Shown here piece after piece: positions 8,537 through 16,475 of a stretch of DNA of 64,000 nucleotides (position 1 is its first letter; each line of letters starts with the position of its first letter). The position numbers were made by a program, and so were the translations under genes. The notes beneath the pieces were generated by a model. It was not told the origin of the DNA, did no database searches, and worked only from the letters and a program-made list of their open reading frames with translations. Origin of the DNA: Anaerolineaceae bacterium (GTDB lineage: Bacteria; Chloroflexota; Anaerolineae; Aggregatilineales; Phototrophicaceae); contig JAPOVC010000028.1 of assembly GCA_026708325.1 (NCBI GenBank), forward strand, positions 56,633-120,632, read 5' to 3'.

Positions 8537-9018
8537 GCAGCGCCCAGTTCGCGGTCCAGCAGGAAGAGGCCGGGGCCGTAATCGCCCACCAGCTTCAGGT
8601 CCTGCACGGCGGCGTCGACCAGGGCTTCCTCTTCCACCTGTTCGTCCACGAACCATTGCAGAAAGCTGAAGGAGGCGGGGTCGTTTTCGCTGGAGGACAG
8701 CGCAACAAGGTCGTTGATGAGATGCGTGACGTGCTGTTCGTGCTTCAGGGCATCCTGGAAGACGTCCAGGGGCGATTCCCATTCGCTTTGTGGCTGGTCC
8801 AGGGGAAGCAGCAAAACGCGGCCGTTGCGTTCGTTGATGTAGTCGAGGATTTTCATGGCATGAGTCATTTCCTCGTCCGCGTGATTGCGCATCCAGGCGG
8901 CAAAACCGCGCAGGTCGCGATACTCGAACCAGGCGCTCATCGAAAGATAGGTGTAGAAGGCACCCAGTTCCGCGTTGATTTGCCTGTTCAGCGCTTCCTG
9001 CATCGCCTCGTTAAGCAT
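8515..9018 (-). CDS. ftnA: Ferritin (non-haem, FtnA type)
   Basis: A 167-residue four-helix-bundle ferritin. The ferroxidase centre is complete and falls at the same numbering as E. coli FtnA: Glu17 (INAELGA), Glu50 and His53 (ADEEMTH), Glu94 (KHEQHVTH) and Gln127 (VDEQVEEE). It oxidises Fe(II) and stores ferric iron in a 24-subunit cytoplasmic cage. GAGGAGAACCCC precedes the ATG, a strong ribosome-binding site. It is transcribed alone; the 135 bp upstream (9019-9153) is shared with the divergent histidine phosphatase gene. No clear Fur box was found by eye. The C-terminal tail is acidic (QPEDGA). Confidence 0.95.
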   Translation of the reverse strand: MLNEAMQEALNRQINAELGAFYTYLSMSAWFEYRDLRGFAAWMRNHADEEMTHAMKILDYINERNGRVLLLPLDQPQSEWESPLDVFQDALKHEQHVTHLINDLVALSSSENDPASFSFLQWFVDEQVEEEALVDAAVQDLKLVGDYGPGLFLLDRELGAAQPEDGA

Positions 9019-9153
9019 GGGGTTCTCCTCACTGAGGTGTTGATCCGGAAAAGTTAATCCATGTAAATTGTATCATGGCAGGGCATTATCTGTCAAAGTT
9101 AACCACCAATGATTCTGAACTCATTGCTCGTCAAGTCCCGGGAGTCACAGCTC

Positions 9154-9768
9154 ATGAGTTGCACAGTCCATCTTGTTCGCCACGGCGAGGTCCATAACCC
9201 GCAGCACATCATGTACGGGCGTCTGCCCGGCTTTCGCCTCAGTGAGCGCGGACAGGAGCAGGCGCGGGCTGCGGCGTCATGGTTGCAGGGACGCCCGCTC
9301 GATGCGCTTTACAGCAGCCCCATGCAACGCGCCAGGGAAACAGTGGCCATCCTGGCGGAAGCCGGCGCTGCGTTGCCGCTCCAGGTTGACGGGCGCCTGA
9401 ACGAGGTCTACACACCCTGGCAGGGTCGGCCGCTGCTGGAACTGCTGAGACGCGACTGGGACATGTACAGCGGCAGCGGACCGGAATTCGAACAGGCGGA
9501 GGACGTGGCCCGTCGCGGTCAGGATTTTTTCGCCGCCGTGCGCTGCGCCTGGCCGGGTGGGGAAGTGGCCGCCGTCACCCATGGCGACATCATCGCGTTT
9601 TCCATCGTCCTCGCCGCCGGGGACCCGCCGGAGGTCAAGCTCAAGGCCCACATGCCCAACTATGGCGTCAGCGACGATTACCCGGAGACGGCCTCAATCA
9701 ATACCTTCCACTGGCGCACGGAGGACCCGGAAGAACTGCCGTCCTTCACTTACCGGCGGCCCTGGTAG
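9154..9768 (+). CDS. Histidine phosphatase family protein (phosphoglycerate mutase-like)
   Basis: A 204-residue branch-1 histidine phosphatase. The N-terminal VHLVRHGEV carries the phospho-accepting His10 in the RHG motif; SSPMQRARETV and the second catalytic His in AAVTHGDIIAF complete the active site. Members act as phosphoglycerate mutases, cobalamin-pathway phosphatases or broad small-molecule phosphatases; the sequence does not decide among these. ATG 9154 is preferred over an upstream ATG at 9109 because GGAG lies 9 nt before it and the protein then begins right at the conserved first strand. A TATCATGG element at 9071-9078 may be the -10. The stop overlaps the convergent MFS gene by 23 bp. 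Confidence 0.85.
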   Translation: MSCTVHLVRHGEVHNPQHIMYGRLPGFRLSERGQEQARAAASWLQGRPLDALYSSPMQRARETVAILAEAGAALPLQVDGRLNEVYTPWQGRPLLELLRRDWDMYSGSGPEFEQAEDVARRGQDFFAAVRCAWPGGEVAAVTHGDIIAFSIVLAAGDPPEVKLKAHMPNYGVSDDYPETASINTFHWRTEDPEELPSFTYRRPW

Positions 9769-10987
9769 TTGGGCCACGCGCCGGCAGCAGGACCAGCATC
9801 GCCGCCAGCGTAATGCCGGCGATGCCCCACAGGACCGGGCCGTAGCCGCCGCCCAGTGCGTGGATGGCGCTGGCCCCGACCGGCGCGACGGTTCCCGCCA
9901 GGGTCAGGAAGACCACCATGACGCTGCTGATGCGCCCGAAACGCGCGGGGCCAAAACGCTCTGCCAGCAGGGCAGGCCGCAGCAGCGTGGCGGAGCCGAC
10001 GGCCGCGCCAAACAAGAGGACGAACAGCCAGAGGCGCCAGTCGGCGCCTGGCAGCAAGAGGAGCAACACGGCCAGCAGTTGCAGCGCAAGCGACAGCCCC
10101 GTCAGCCATAGCAGCGACAGTCGCTCGGCGACGGGGGCGAAAATCAGGCGGCCCAGGACCTGGGCGGCGCCGATCAGACCGGCGCCGGCCGCCGCCAGAT
10201 TGTCGTCCACGCCCTGTTCCAGCAGGTAGGGCACAAAATGGACCCGGATCGCCGTGCCGCCCAGCATGGCAAGGGAAAAGGCCGCGGTGAGTGACCAAAA
10301 GACGCTGCCCCGCAAAAAGTCATTGGCGGACACGTCCGAAGACGGCGGCGAGCCGCCGGGATCTTCACTGGCGCCGTCTGCCTGCAGCCCGATGTCGGCC
10401 GGTCGCCGGCGCAGCACCAGCGCGTGCAGGGGGATGGTCGTCGCGGCCAGCAGAATGGCGAGCAACAGGACCGCCGTGCGCCAGCCATGCTGTTGCAGCA
10501 GCGAATTGGCCAGGGGCAGGAAAATCGTGCTGGCGAAGCCGGCGACGAGAGTGATCAGGGCCAGCGCCCGCGCCCGTTTGCGCAGGAACCAGTTGGCGAT
10601 GACGGTGAAAGCCGGTTCGTAAAACAGGGCCGCCATGCAGAGACCCAGACCAGACCAGACCAGATAAAACATTGCCAGATCCTCGGCCTGCGACCAAAGG
10701 ACCAGCAGGGCGCTGGCCAGCAGGGAGGAGACGGTCATCAGCAGGCGGGCGCCGTGGCGGTCGATCCAGATGCCGACCGGCACGGCCATGGCGCCCCGCA
10801 ACAGCAGGGCCAGCGAAAAAGCGCCGGTCAGTTCGGTGCGCGACCAGCCGGTGTCCAGTTCCATGGGACGGATGAAGACGGCGAAGGCGTAGTAAAGAAT
10901 GCCCCAGGAGATCGTCTCGGTGATGGCCAGGGTCAGGGCGATGCGCCAGCCGTAGTAGCTCACCCGCATGGCGCGCAGCCATCTCAC
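9746..10987 (-). CDS. MFS transporter
   Basis: A 413-residue major facilitator with about 12 membrane segments in two halves separated by a hydrophilic loop (about residues 195-225, with PPSSDVSAND). The segment VGIWIDRHGARLLM after helix 2 is the MFS motif A variant (G-x-x-x-D-R-x-G-x-R). The N-terminal SYYGWRIALTLAITETISWGILYYAFAVF arrangement resembles oxalate/formate or monocarboxylate-type members. The substrate is unknown. A GTG start at 10987 overlaps the recF stop (GTGA), implying translational coupling; an internal ATG at 10969 would also give a good protein. Coupling to recF has no obvious functional meaning. Confidence 0.85.
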   Translation of the reverse strand: MRWLRAMRVSYYGWRIALTLAITETISWGILYYAFAVFIRPMELDTGWSRTELTGAFSLALLLRGAMAVPVGIWIDRHGARLLMTVSSLLASALLVLWSQAEDLAMFYLVWSGLGLCMAALFYEPAFTVIANWFLRKRARALALITLVAGFASTIFLPLANSLLQQHGWRTAVLLLAILLAATTIPLHALVLRRRPADIGLQADGASEDPGGSPPSSDVSANDFLRGSVFWSLTAAFSLAMLGGTAIRVHFVPYLLEQGVDDNLAAAGAGLIGAAQVLGRLIFAPVAERLSLLWLTGLSLALQLLAVLLLLLPGADWRLWLFVLLFGAAVGSATLLRPALLAERFGPARFGRISSVMVVFLTLAGTVAPVGASAIHALGGGYGPVLWGIAGITLAAMLVLLPARGPTTRAAGK

Positions 10988-12207
10988 GGGTCGGCCTCCG
11001 TGTTCTGGCTGGCGATCTGTCCTTCCGCGATCCGCAGCACCGAAGCGTGCTGCAGGAAGCCCGGTGTGAAGATGTCCAGTTCAGTGGTGGTCAACAGCGT
11101 CTGGGCCACGCCGTCGAGCCGTTCCAGCAGCCAGTTGCGCCGGCTGGAATCCAGTTCGGCCACGACCTCGTCCAGCAGCAACAGGGGCGGCTCGCCGATG
11201 CGCGCCTGCATCCAGTCCAGTTCCGCCAGCTTGAGTGCCATCACCGCTGTGCGCGCCTGACCGCGGCTGCCGTAGAGGCCGGCGTCGTGGCCATTGATGG
11301 CGATGCGCAATTCGTCGCGGTGCGGGCCGCTTGGCGTGAAGCCCCGGCGGATCGAGAGCGAACGTTCCTCTTCCAGGCGCGCGGCGTATTGGGGCGCGAT
11401 GTCCTCTGCGTCCAGTTCGCGGTGCAGATCAAGGCCTTGCGAATTGAAGGAGAGTTGACCGTCGCCGCCGGCGGTGGGCGCAAAGCTGGGCTGGTAACGC
11501 AGCGAAAGGGTCTCGCGCCCGCCCGTAAGGTCATGGTGCGCGCGGCAGGCGCTGGCTTCCAGTTCGCGCAGGAAGCGCTGGCGCGCGGCGATGATGACGG
11601 CGGCGGCTTCAACCAGTTGCGCGTCCCAGAAGTCCAGTTCGTGCGGCGCGGCGCGCCTTTCCTGAATGCGCCGCAGCAGGGCGTTGCGTTGGGGCAGCAG
11701 CTTGCCGAAGCGGTTCAGGGCCTCGAGGCAAGCGGCGTCAACCTGGGAAAGAGTGTTGTCGATGAACTGACGCCGGTCCGCCGGCGACCCTTCCACCAGC
11801 GCCAGGTCGCGCGGCAGGAAAAGCACGACGTTGAGGTGACCGACGAGGTCCATCACCCGTTTGTCGGCGCCATTGAGGCGCAATACCTTCCTGAAGCGCG
11901 GCGTCGCCTGGCCGCTGTCCTCCAGCATCAGGGTGACTTCCAGGCGTTCCAGCGGGCTGTGACGCGAACTGACGTCGGCGGCGAGGCGGGCATAGGGGAT
12001 GGGATCATCCTGGCTGCGCCAGTGGATGAGCTGGCGGTCGCTGCTGCTCCATGGGGAGCGCGAGAGGGCGAGGTAGCAGATGGCCTCCAGCAGGCTGGTC
12101 TTGCCCTGGGCGTTGGCGCCGTGGATGAGCGTGGTGCCCGGCGGCGGGCTCCATTCCAGGCGGGCGTAGTTGCGGAAATTGCTCAGCGAAAGGTGCTCGA
12201 TGCGCAT
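10984..12207 (-). CDS. recF: DNA replication and repair protein RecF
   Basis: A 407-residue SMC-like ATPase that loads RecA at single-strand gaps with RecO and RecR. Visible: the start MRIEHLSLSNFRNYARLEW, Walker A GANAQGKTSLLEAICYLA (about residues 30-40), FLPRDLALVEGSPADRRQFID, the ABC signature region YGSRGQARTAVMALKLAEL, and Walker B PPLLLLDEVVAELD. Length is normal to slightly long. It is the first gene of a two-gene unit with the MFS transporter and is divergent from dinB across 134 bp. It does not sit in the classic dnaA-dnaN-recF-gyrB context. Whether the LexA-type box near dinB also affects recF is unclear; the box lies about 84 bp from the recF start. Confidence 0.95.
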   Translation of the reverse strand: MRIEHLSLSNFRNYARLEWSPPPGTTLIHGANAQGKTSLLEAICYLALSRSPWSSSDRQLIHWRSQDDPIPYARLAADVSSRHSPLERLEVTLMLEDSGQATPRFRKVLRLNGADKRVMDLVGHLNVVLFLPRDLALVEGSPADRRQFIDNTLSQVDAACLEALNRFGKLLPQRNALLRRIQERRAAPHELDFWDAQLVEAAAVIIAARQRFLRELEASACRAHHDLTGGRETLSLRYQPSFAPTAGGDGQLSFNSQGLDLHRELDAEDIAPQYAARLEEERSLSIRRGFTPSGPHRDELRIAINGHDAGLYGSRGQARTAVMALKLAELDWMQARIGEPPLLLLDEVVAELDSSRRNWLLERLDGVAQTLLTTTELDIFTPGFLQHASVLRIAEGQIASQNTEADP

Positions 12208-12280
12208 GGGGGCAGGCTACACCAGTTTGCCGGGACGCCGCGGGCGATTGTAGCGTTGCCAGAGGTGCGCTGCACAGGAC

Positions 12281-12309
12281 TTGACACAAAAGAACATATG
12301 TTCTATCAT
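12281..12309 (+). promoter_or_regulatory. dinB promoter (consensus sigma-70 type)
   Basis: TTGACA at 12281-12286, exactly 17 bp, then TATCAT at 12304-12309. The ATG of dinB lies 32 nt after the -10. This is the closest match to consensus seen in the window, and the spacer is filled by a perfect LexA-type palindrome. Confidence 0.88.
12291..12304. promoter_or_regulatory. LexA/DinR-type SOS box
   Basis: AGAACATATGTTCT is a perfect 14-bp palindrome containing GAAC-ATAT-GTTC. It fits the Gram-positive LexA (DinR) consensus GAAC-N4-GTTC, including the RNRY centre of the B. subtilis box. It lies between -35 and -10 of dinB, so a bound repressor would block RNA polymerase. Function as a LexA operator is inferred from sequence and from the target gene. 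Confidence 0.88.
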
Positions 12310-12341
12310 GGCCGAAATGACTGTCAAGGGGGGTTCGCGCC

Positions 12342-13595
12342 ATGGCCCGCATGACCCGCAGTATCCTGCATCTTGATCTGGACGCCTTTTTCTGCGCCGT
12401 CGAGGAGTTGAACGACCCCTCGCTGGCGGGTGTGGCCTTCGCCGTCGGCGGCCAGCCAGGGAAGCGCGGTGTGGTCGCCTCCTGCTCCTGGCCGGCGCGC
12501 CGTTACGGCGTGCGCTCGGGCATGCCCATGGGCGAGGCAGTGCGTCTTTGCCCCCGGCTGCTGGTCGTCTCGCACAGTTTCGGCAACTACAGTGAGGTCT
12601 CGGCGCGGGTCATGGCCCTGGCGCAGGAACTGACGCCTATGGTTGAGCCCGTCTCAATCGACGAGGCTTTCCTCGATATCACCGGTTTGCCGGGCGACCC
12701 TGCCCTGGTCGCGCGCGCCTTGCAGGAGCGCATCGGACGCCAGTTGAACCTGCCCTGTTCCATCGGCGGCGGCAGCAACAAACTGATCGCCAAGATGGCC
12801 ACCAATGCCGCCAAGGACGCAGGCGGGGGCGCCGCGCCACCGCGCGCCATCAAGATCGTCGCGCCCGGCGCGGAGGCCGACTTCCTCGCGCCGCTGCCGG
12901 TGGAGGCCTTGTGGGGCTGCGGCCCGAAGACGACGGAACGACTGCGGGAGATGGGCGTGTGCACGCTTGGCGACCTGGCCCGCTGGCCCACGCGCGACCT
13001 CATGCGGCGTTTCGGCAAGCATGGCTACGATATTTGTCAACGCGCCCGCGGCATCGACGAGCGCATCGTCGAATCGACCTTCGTCACCAAATCGGTGGGG
13101 CACAGCAGCACTTTCCTGCGCGACCAGCGCGAGGCCCTGCCGATTCGTCGCAAGCTGCGGGAACTGGCGGAACGCGTGGGCTTGCGATTGCGCCGCCAGC
13201 ACCTGCGCGGCAGGACAGTGACGCTCACCCTGCGCTGGTCGGATTTCACGACCGTCATGCACCAGACGACGCTGCCGATGGCCGTCAACGATGACCTTCA
13301 CATTTGGCAGGCGGCGGAGGCGTTGCTGGAGAGTTACTGGCCGCGCGGCCGTCCGCTGCGCCTGATTGGCGTTCGCGTCAGCGGCCTGGAGCCCGACCGA
13401 CAGGGGCGGCAGCTGGAATTGTGGGAAACGCCGCGCGAACTGGCCCTGCAGGCGGCGCTGGACAACATTCGCAATCGCTTCGGCGATGGTTCCCTGCGGC
13501 GCTGCAGCGCCATGAGCAAGTCCGGCAGCTACGAGTCGCCCACGCCGGTCTTCCGCATGAACCACGGCCAACGTAACTCAGCCGCGCGGGCGTAG
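12342..13595 (+). CDS. dinB: DNA polymerase IV (Y family)
   Basis: A 417-residue error-prone translesion polymerase. Catalytic carboxylates: Asp12 (HLDLDAFF), Asp107 and Glu108 (SIDEAFLD). Phe17 occupies the steric-gate position. VVASCSWPARRYGVRSGMP is the fingers motif; IAKMATNAAKDAG and LWGCGPKTTERLREMG mark the palm and thumb helix-hairpin-helix. The little-finger domain follows (about residues 245-370). A beta-clamp-binding peptide is not obvious at the C terminus. Expression is probably SOS-controlled through the palindrome at 12291-12304. It ends 1 bp before the convergent orphan gene. Confidence 0.95.
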   Translation: MARMTRSILHLDLDAFFCAVEELNDPSLAGVAFAVGGQPGKRGVVASCSWPARRYGVRSGMPMGEAVRLCPRLLVVSHSFGNYSEVSARVMALAQELTPMVEPVSIDEAFLDITGLPGDPALVARALQERIGRQLNLPCSIGGGSNKLIAKMATNAAKDAGGGAAPPRAIKIVAPGAEADFLAPLPVEALWGCGPKTTERLREMGVCTLGDLARWPTRDLMRRFGKHGYDICQRARGIDERIVESTFVTKSVGHSSTFLRDQREALPIRRKLRELAERVGLRLRRQHLRGRTVTLTLRWSDFTTVMHQTTLPMAVNDDLHIWQAAEALLESYWPRGRPLRLIGVRVSGLEPDRQGRQLELWETPRELALQAALDNIRNRFGDGSLRRCSAMSKSGSYESPTPVFRMNHGQRNSAARA

Positions 13596-13596
13596 G

Positions 13597-14325
13597 TCAG
13601 GAGGCTTCGTCCTCGAGGGGAGATTCGATGAATCTCAGGAATCTACTGCCGAAGTTTGTCAATTCTGGCCAGTTGCTATTCCTAAGAGGCAATGTGGGGT
13701 TCGATTCGTCCGAGTGTGAGTTCGAAACCAACTCTCTGCTTGAGAGGTAAGAAACAATCGAAACAAAAAAGTGAAACTGTGGTCTACCTTTTTTAAAATG
13801 CAATTCCCAGCAATTGTAAAGTTCGCCAAGAGCCAATGCATTGATCCGCCACTCGGGATCTGAAAGTGAAAGCATCAAACCCCTTGGAGCATCAAATCGC
13901 TCGAACAACAAGAGTGTCTGCATATGTGCCACAGAAAACTCCTCTACAAGGTTGAGAAACACTGTTCGCTCGTCGTCTTCAGGAGCGGTTGGCAGTGCAG
14001 AATTCAGAAGCACATTCCGAAGAATTTTATGTTTCTCTTGTCTATGAGTGTATGGAACCATTCTCAGGACGATATATAAAGTTGTCATGAACTCTTCAGA
14101 CTGGGCAAGTCTTTTTGGATCGATTGCGTCTACCTGTTTGCAAAGGCGTTCAAATTCTACGGCAAAGACCTTGAGAAAATCGATTAACCGCTGTTGGTGG
14201 GGCGACGCAAGAATCAGGTCTGCAACAGTAGAGGCTCCAGGAACAAATCCCAAGACTCCCAAAATGATCTTTCTGGCTTGATCTTGACTATCCGGTTCAG
14301 GGACTTCGGGAAGTCTTTCAGACAT
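13597..14325 (-). CDS. Uncharacterised protein, AT-richer than neighbours
   Basis: A 242-residue soluble protein of unknown function. The N-terminal region has a mildly hydrophobic stretch (KIILGVLGFVPGASTVADL, about 19-37), followed by helices and a central segment, YTHRQEKHKILRNVLLNSALP (about 115-135), reminiscent of a conserved TH-Q-EK-x-L-N pattern in small bacterial proteins of unknown role. No catalytic motif is visible. A GGAG lies 8 nt before the ATG. Base composition is clearly more AT-rich than the flanking dinB and rdgB genes, and codon choice differs, suggesting recent acquisition (inference). It sits at the end of the minus-strand rdgB run, 45 bp downstream of rdgB. Confidence 0.7.
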   Translation of the reverse strand: MSERLPEVPEPDSQDQARKIILGVLGFVPGASTVADLILASPHQQRLIDFLKVFAVEFERLCKQVDAIDPKRLAQSEEFMTTLYIVLRMVPYTHRQEKHKILRNVLLNSALPTAPEDDERTVFLNLVEEFSVAHMQTLLLFERFDAPRGLMLSLSDPEWRINALALGELYNCWELHFKKGRPQFHFFVSIVSYLSSRELVSNSHSDESNPTLPLRNSNWPELTNFGSRFLRFIESPLEDEAS

Positions 14326-14370
14326 CCAATCGCTCCAGAACGTGCAATTTCACCAGGTGCGGTGCCGTAT

Positions 14371-14970
14371 CTAAAGCAGCTTTTGCCGCAACACAGGCAG
14401 TATACGCGCGGCGGCAAGGCTGCGGTGGCTGGCGCGCTGCTTGACGTCTTCAGGCAACTGCGCCCAGGAGCGCTCTTCGCCCTGCGGGATGAAGATCGAG
14501 TCGTAACCGAAGCCGGCCGGGCCGGGCATCTCCGCCATGGCGATGCGACCCTCGTACTCGCCGCGGGCCAGTTCCAGGCGTTCGCCCTGAGCGACCGCGA
14601 TCACGCAGACGAAACGGGCGCCGCGACCCTCCGGCGCTGTGTCGCCCAGCGCGTCCAGCAGCTTCTGACGGCGCTGCGCCATGCTCAGGCCGGGGCCGCC
14701 CCAGCGGGCCGGATAGATGCCGGGCGCGCCATCCAGCGCGTCGACGAAGAGGCCGGTGTCGTCGGCGAGGGCCGGCAGGGCGCTGCGGGCGGCCCAGACG
14801 CGCGCCTTCTGCGTCGCGTTGGCCTCCAGGCTGTCGCCGTCTTCGGCGACGTCGAGGTCCTGCAGGCCCAGGTCCGCGGGACTGATCAGCTGCAGCGGCA
14901 GCGAAGACAGCAGTTCACGGTATTCCTGCAGTTTACCGGCGTTGCCGGTCGCGATGAGAAGGGAGGTCAG
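14371..14970 (-). CDS. rdgB: XTP/dITP pyrophosphatase (HAM1/RdgB), CTG start
   Basis: A 199-residue nucleotide pyrophosphatase that removes dITP and XTP from the pool. The frame reads TSLLIATGNAGKLQEYREL, then ADDTGLFVDALDGAPGIYPARW, AQRRQKLL, GFGYDSIFIPQGEERS and KQRASHRSLAAA, all family landmarks in order. The family N terminus (start, two to four residues, IATxNxxK) requires initiation at the CTG at 14970; no ATG, GTG or TTG is in frame before the conserved residues and the next ATG would delete half the enzyme. GGAGG lies 8 nt upstream. The CTG overlaps the stop of the PPC-repeat gene (CTGA), so translational coupling probably helps this rare start. Confidence 0.9.
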   Translation of the reverse strand: MTSLLIATGNAGKLQEYRELLSSLPLQLISPADLGLQDLDVAEDGDSLEANATQKARVWAARSALPALADDTGLFVDALDGAPGIYPARWGGPGLSMAQRRQKLLDALGDTAPEGRGARFVCVIAVAQGERLELARGEYEGRIAMAEMPGPAGFGYDSIFIPQGEERSWAQLPEDVKQRASHRSLAAARILPVLRQKLL

Positions 14971-16475
14971 GGGCTGATCCTCCGCGACAGGTTGAGCGTG
15001 AAGCCGCCGGCCGTGTCGGTCGCGCCCTCGTCGCCGCTGTAACGGGTGGCCTCCACGAGGTAGATGCCGTCGGCCGGCAGTGTGTAGTCGCCGATGCGGG
15101 CGTTGCGGCCCGGCCCCGTGTCGTCGTCGCTGGTCAGCAGCTCACGTTCCTCGTCCAGCAGGTTGAGCACGGCGTCGAGGTTGCCGCTGCTGCGGTCCAT
15201 GGTGATGGTGACGACGTCTTCGGCGCCGCCCTGAAAGGCATACAGGCGCGCCGGCGATGCGTTGTCGAGGCGGCCCTCGACGGCCCGGCCCCAGGTGACC
15301 AGTTGCGTCCCGGCGGGCAAGTCTTGCAGCACGAGGTCGGGCAGCATCAGTTCCAGGCGATAGGGGCCGCTGGTCTGGCCCTCCGCCAGTTCATAGCGGG
15401 TGGCGGTGATGGTGTACAGACCGTCGGCGGGCAGGCGGAAGTCTTCGATCAGGGCGTTCTTGCCGCCGCCGCCGTCGTCATCGCGGGCCAGTTCCCGCCC
15501 CTGACCGTCGCTTAACAGCAACAGGGGATCGAGCCCGCCAGTGGCCCGCGCCATGCGAATGCGCACCCTCTCACCGGCCTGGCCGGCGAAATGGTAGAAA
15601 CGCTGGTGCTGCCCGTCGTCCAGGCTGCCGCGACCGCTGATGCCGGGGCGGATGGGGATGGCCGTGGCCGCCGTCGTGCCCAGCCCGCTAAACAGGGCCT
15701 CGTTGAGCGACAGCACGAAGTTGCCGCTGCTCGTGCCGGCTTCCTGACCGTAACGCGAGGCAAGAATCCGGTATTCGCCGTCGGCCTCGATCAAAAAGTC
15801 ACTGATGCGACTGTCGCGCGGGGCCGGGCCGTCGAGGGCGTCGTCGTTGCTGGCCAGTTCACGTCCGTCGCTGTCCTGCAGTTGCAACCAGGGGTCGAGG
15901 TCGCCCGAGGCCCGGCGCAGGTGGAGCTGCACGACGTCGCCGCGTCGCGCGTGGAAGCGGTAGGCGACGACCGGAGTCTCCTGCGAAATGCGGTTGATGA
16001 CCTGGTCGCCATAGCGCAGCACGCTGCCGGCGTTGGAACTGACGCCGATCTGTTGCAGGCCCAGCCGAAAGGTGCCGGAGGTGCTGCCGAGGGCCTGACC
16101 CAGGCGCATGACGACCACCGTGTAACGACCGCTGGCGGGCAGGCTCAGCGGCGCGATGAAGGGCACCAGACCGTCCTGACTGTCGTCGGAAGCGGCCAGC
16201 ACCTGCCCCTCGCTATCCAGCAGCAGGAGCACGGGGTCCAGATTGCCGTCCGTCACTTCCAGTTGCAGTTCGATGACCTGCCCCTGCAGACCGTCGAAGG
16301 TCCAGGAGATGCGGGGCCAGCGATCGTTGATTTCACCATCGAGCGATGCGCCGGGGGTCAGTGTGGCGTCGCCCTGCGCCGGCGCGGCGGTGGCAGTGGC
16401 CAGCAAGGGGAAAACCAGCAGCAGGCAACGGACGACGCGGCGCACGGTCCTCAGCTGTCGCGCCGGTCCAGCCAT
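14967..16475 (-). CDS. Secreted protein with four PPC (pre-peptidase C-terminal-type) repeats
   Basis: A 502-residue protein with an N-terminal signal peptide (basic start, then RCLLLVFPLLATATAAPAQ, about residues 17-34). The rest is four tandem beta domains of about 115 residues. Each contains a phrase like GNLDPVLLLLDSEGQ or GDLDPWLQLQDSDGR, an Asp-rich strand (ASDDSQDG, ASNDDALDG, ARDDDGGGG, TSDDDTGPG) and a closing DGxYTxxxxRxG. This is the PPC architecture found at the ends of secreted proteases, here without any protease. The Asp clusters suggest calcium binding (inference). The start overlaps the upstream membrane-protein gene by 25 bp and its stop overlaps rdgB. A role in adhesion or substrate binding is possible. 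Confidence 0.8.
   Translation of the reverse strand: MAGPARQLRTVRRVVRCLLLVFPLLATATAAPAQGDATLTPGASLDGEINDRWPRISWTFDGLQGQVIELQLEVTDGNLDPVLLLLDSEGQVLAASDDSQDGLVPFIAPLSLPASGRYTVVVMRLGQALGSTSGTFRLGLQQIGVSSNAGSVLRYGDQVINRISQETPVVAYRFHARRGDVVQLHLRRASGDLDPWLQLQDSDGRELASNDDALDGPAPRDSRISDFLIEADGEYRILASRYGQEAGTSSGNFVLSLNEALFSGLGTTAATAIPIRPGISGRGSLDDGQHQRFYHFAGQAGERVRIRMARATGGLDPLLLLSDGQGRELARDDDGGGGKNALIEDFRLPADGLYTITATRYELAEGQTSGPYRLELMLPDLVLQDLPAGTQLVTWGRAVEGRLDNASPARLYAFQGGAEDVVTITMDRSSGNLDAVLNLLDEERELLTSDDDTGPGRNARIGDYTLPADGIYLVEATRYSGDEGATDTAGGFTLNLSRRISP
14979..14983 (-). promoter_or_regulatory. Ribosome-binding site that sets the CTG start of rdgB
   Basis: GGAGG on the minus strand, 8 nt from the CTG at 14970 and inside the last codons of the PPC-repeat gene. 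Its strength and spacing are the main support for CTG initiation. Confidence 0.75.

Noticed and set aside
8990..9153. Fur box upstream of ferritin
   Set aside because: The region has AT-rich stretches but no convincing match to a Fur consensus.
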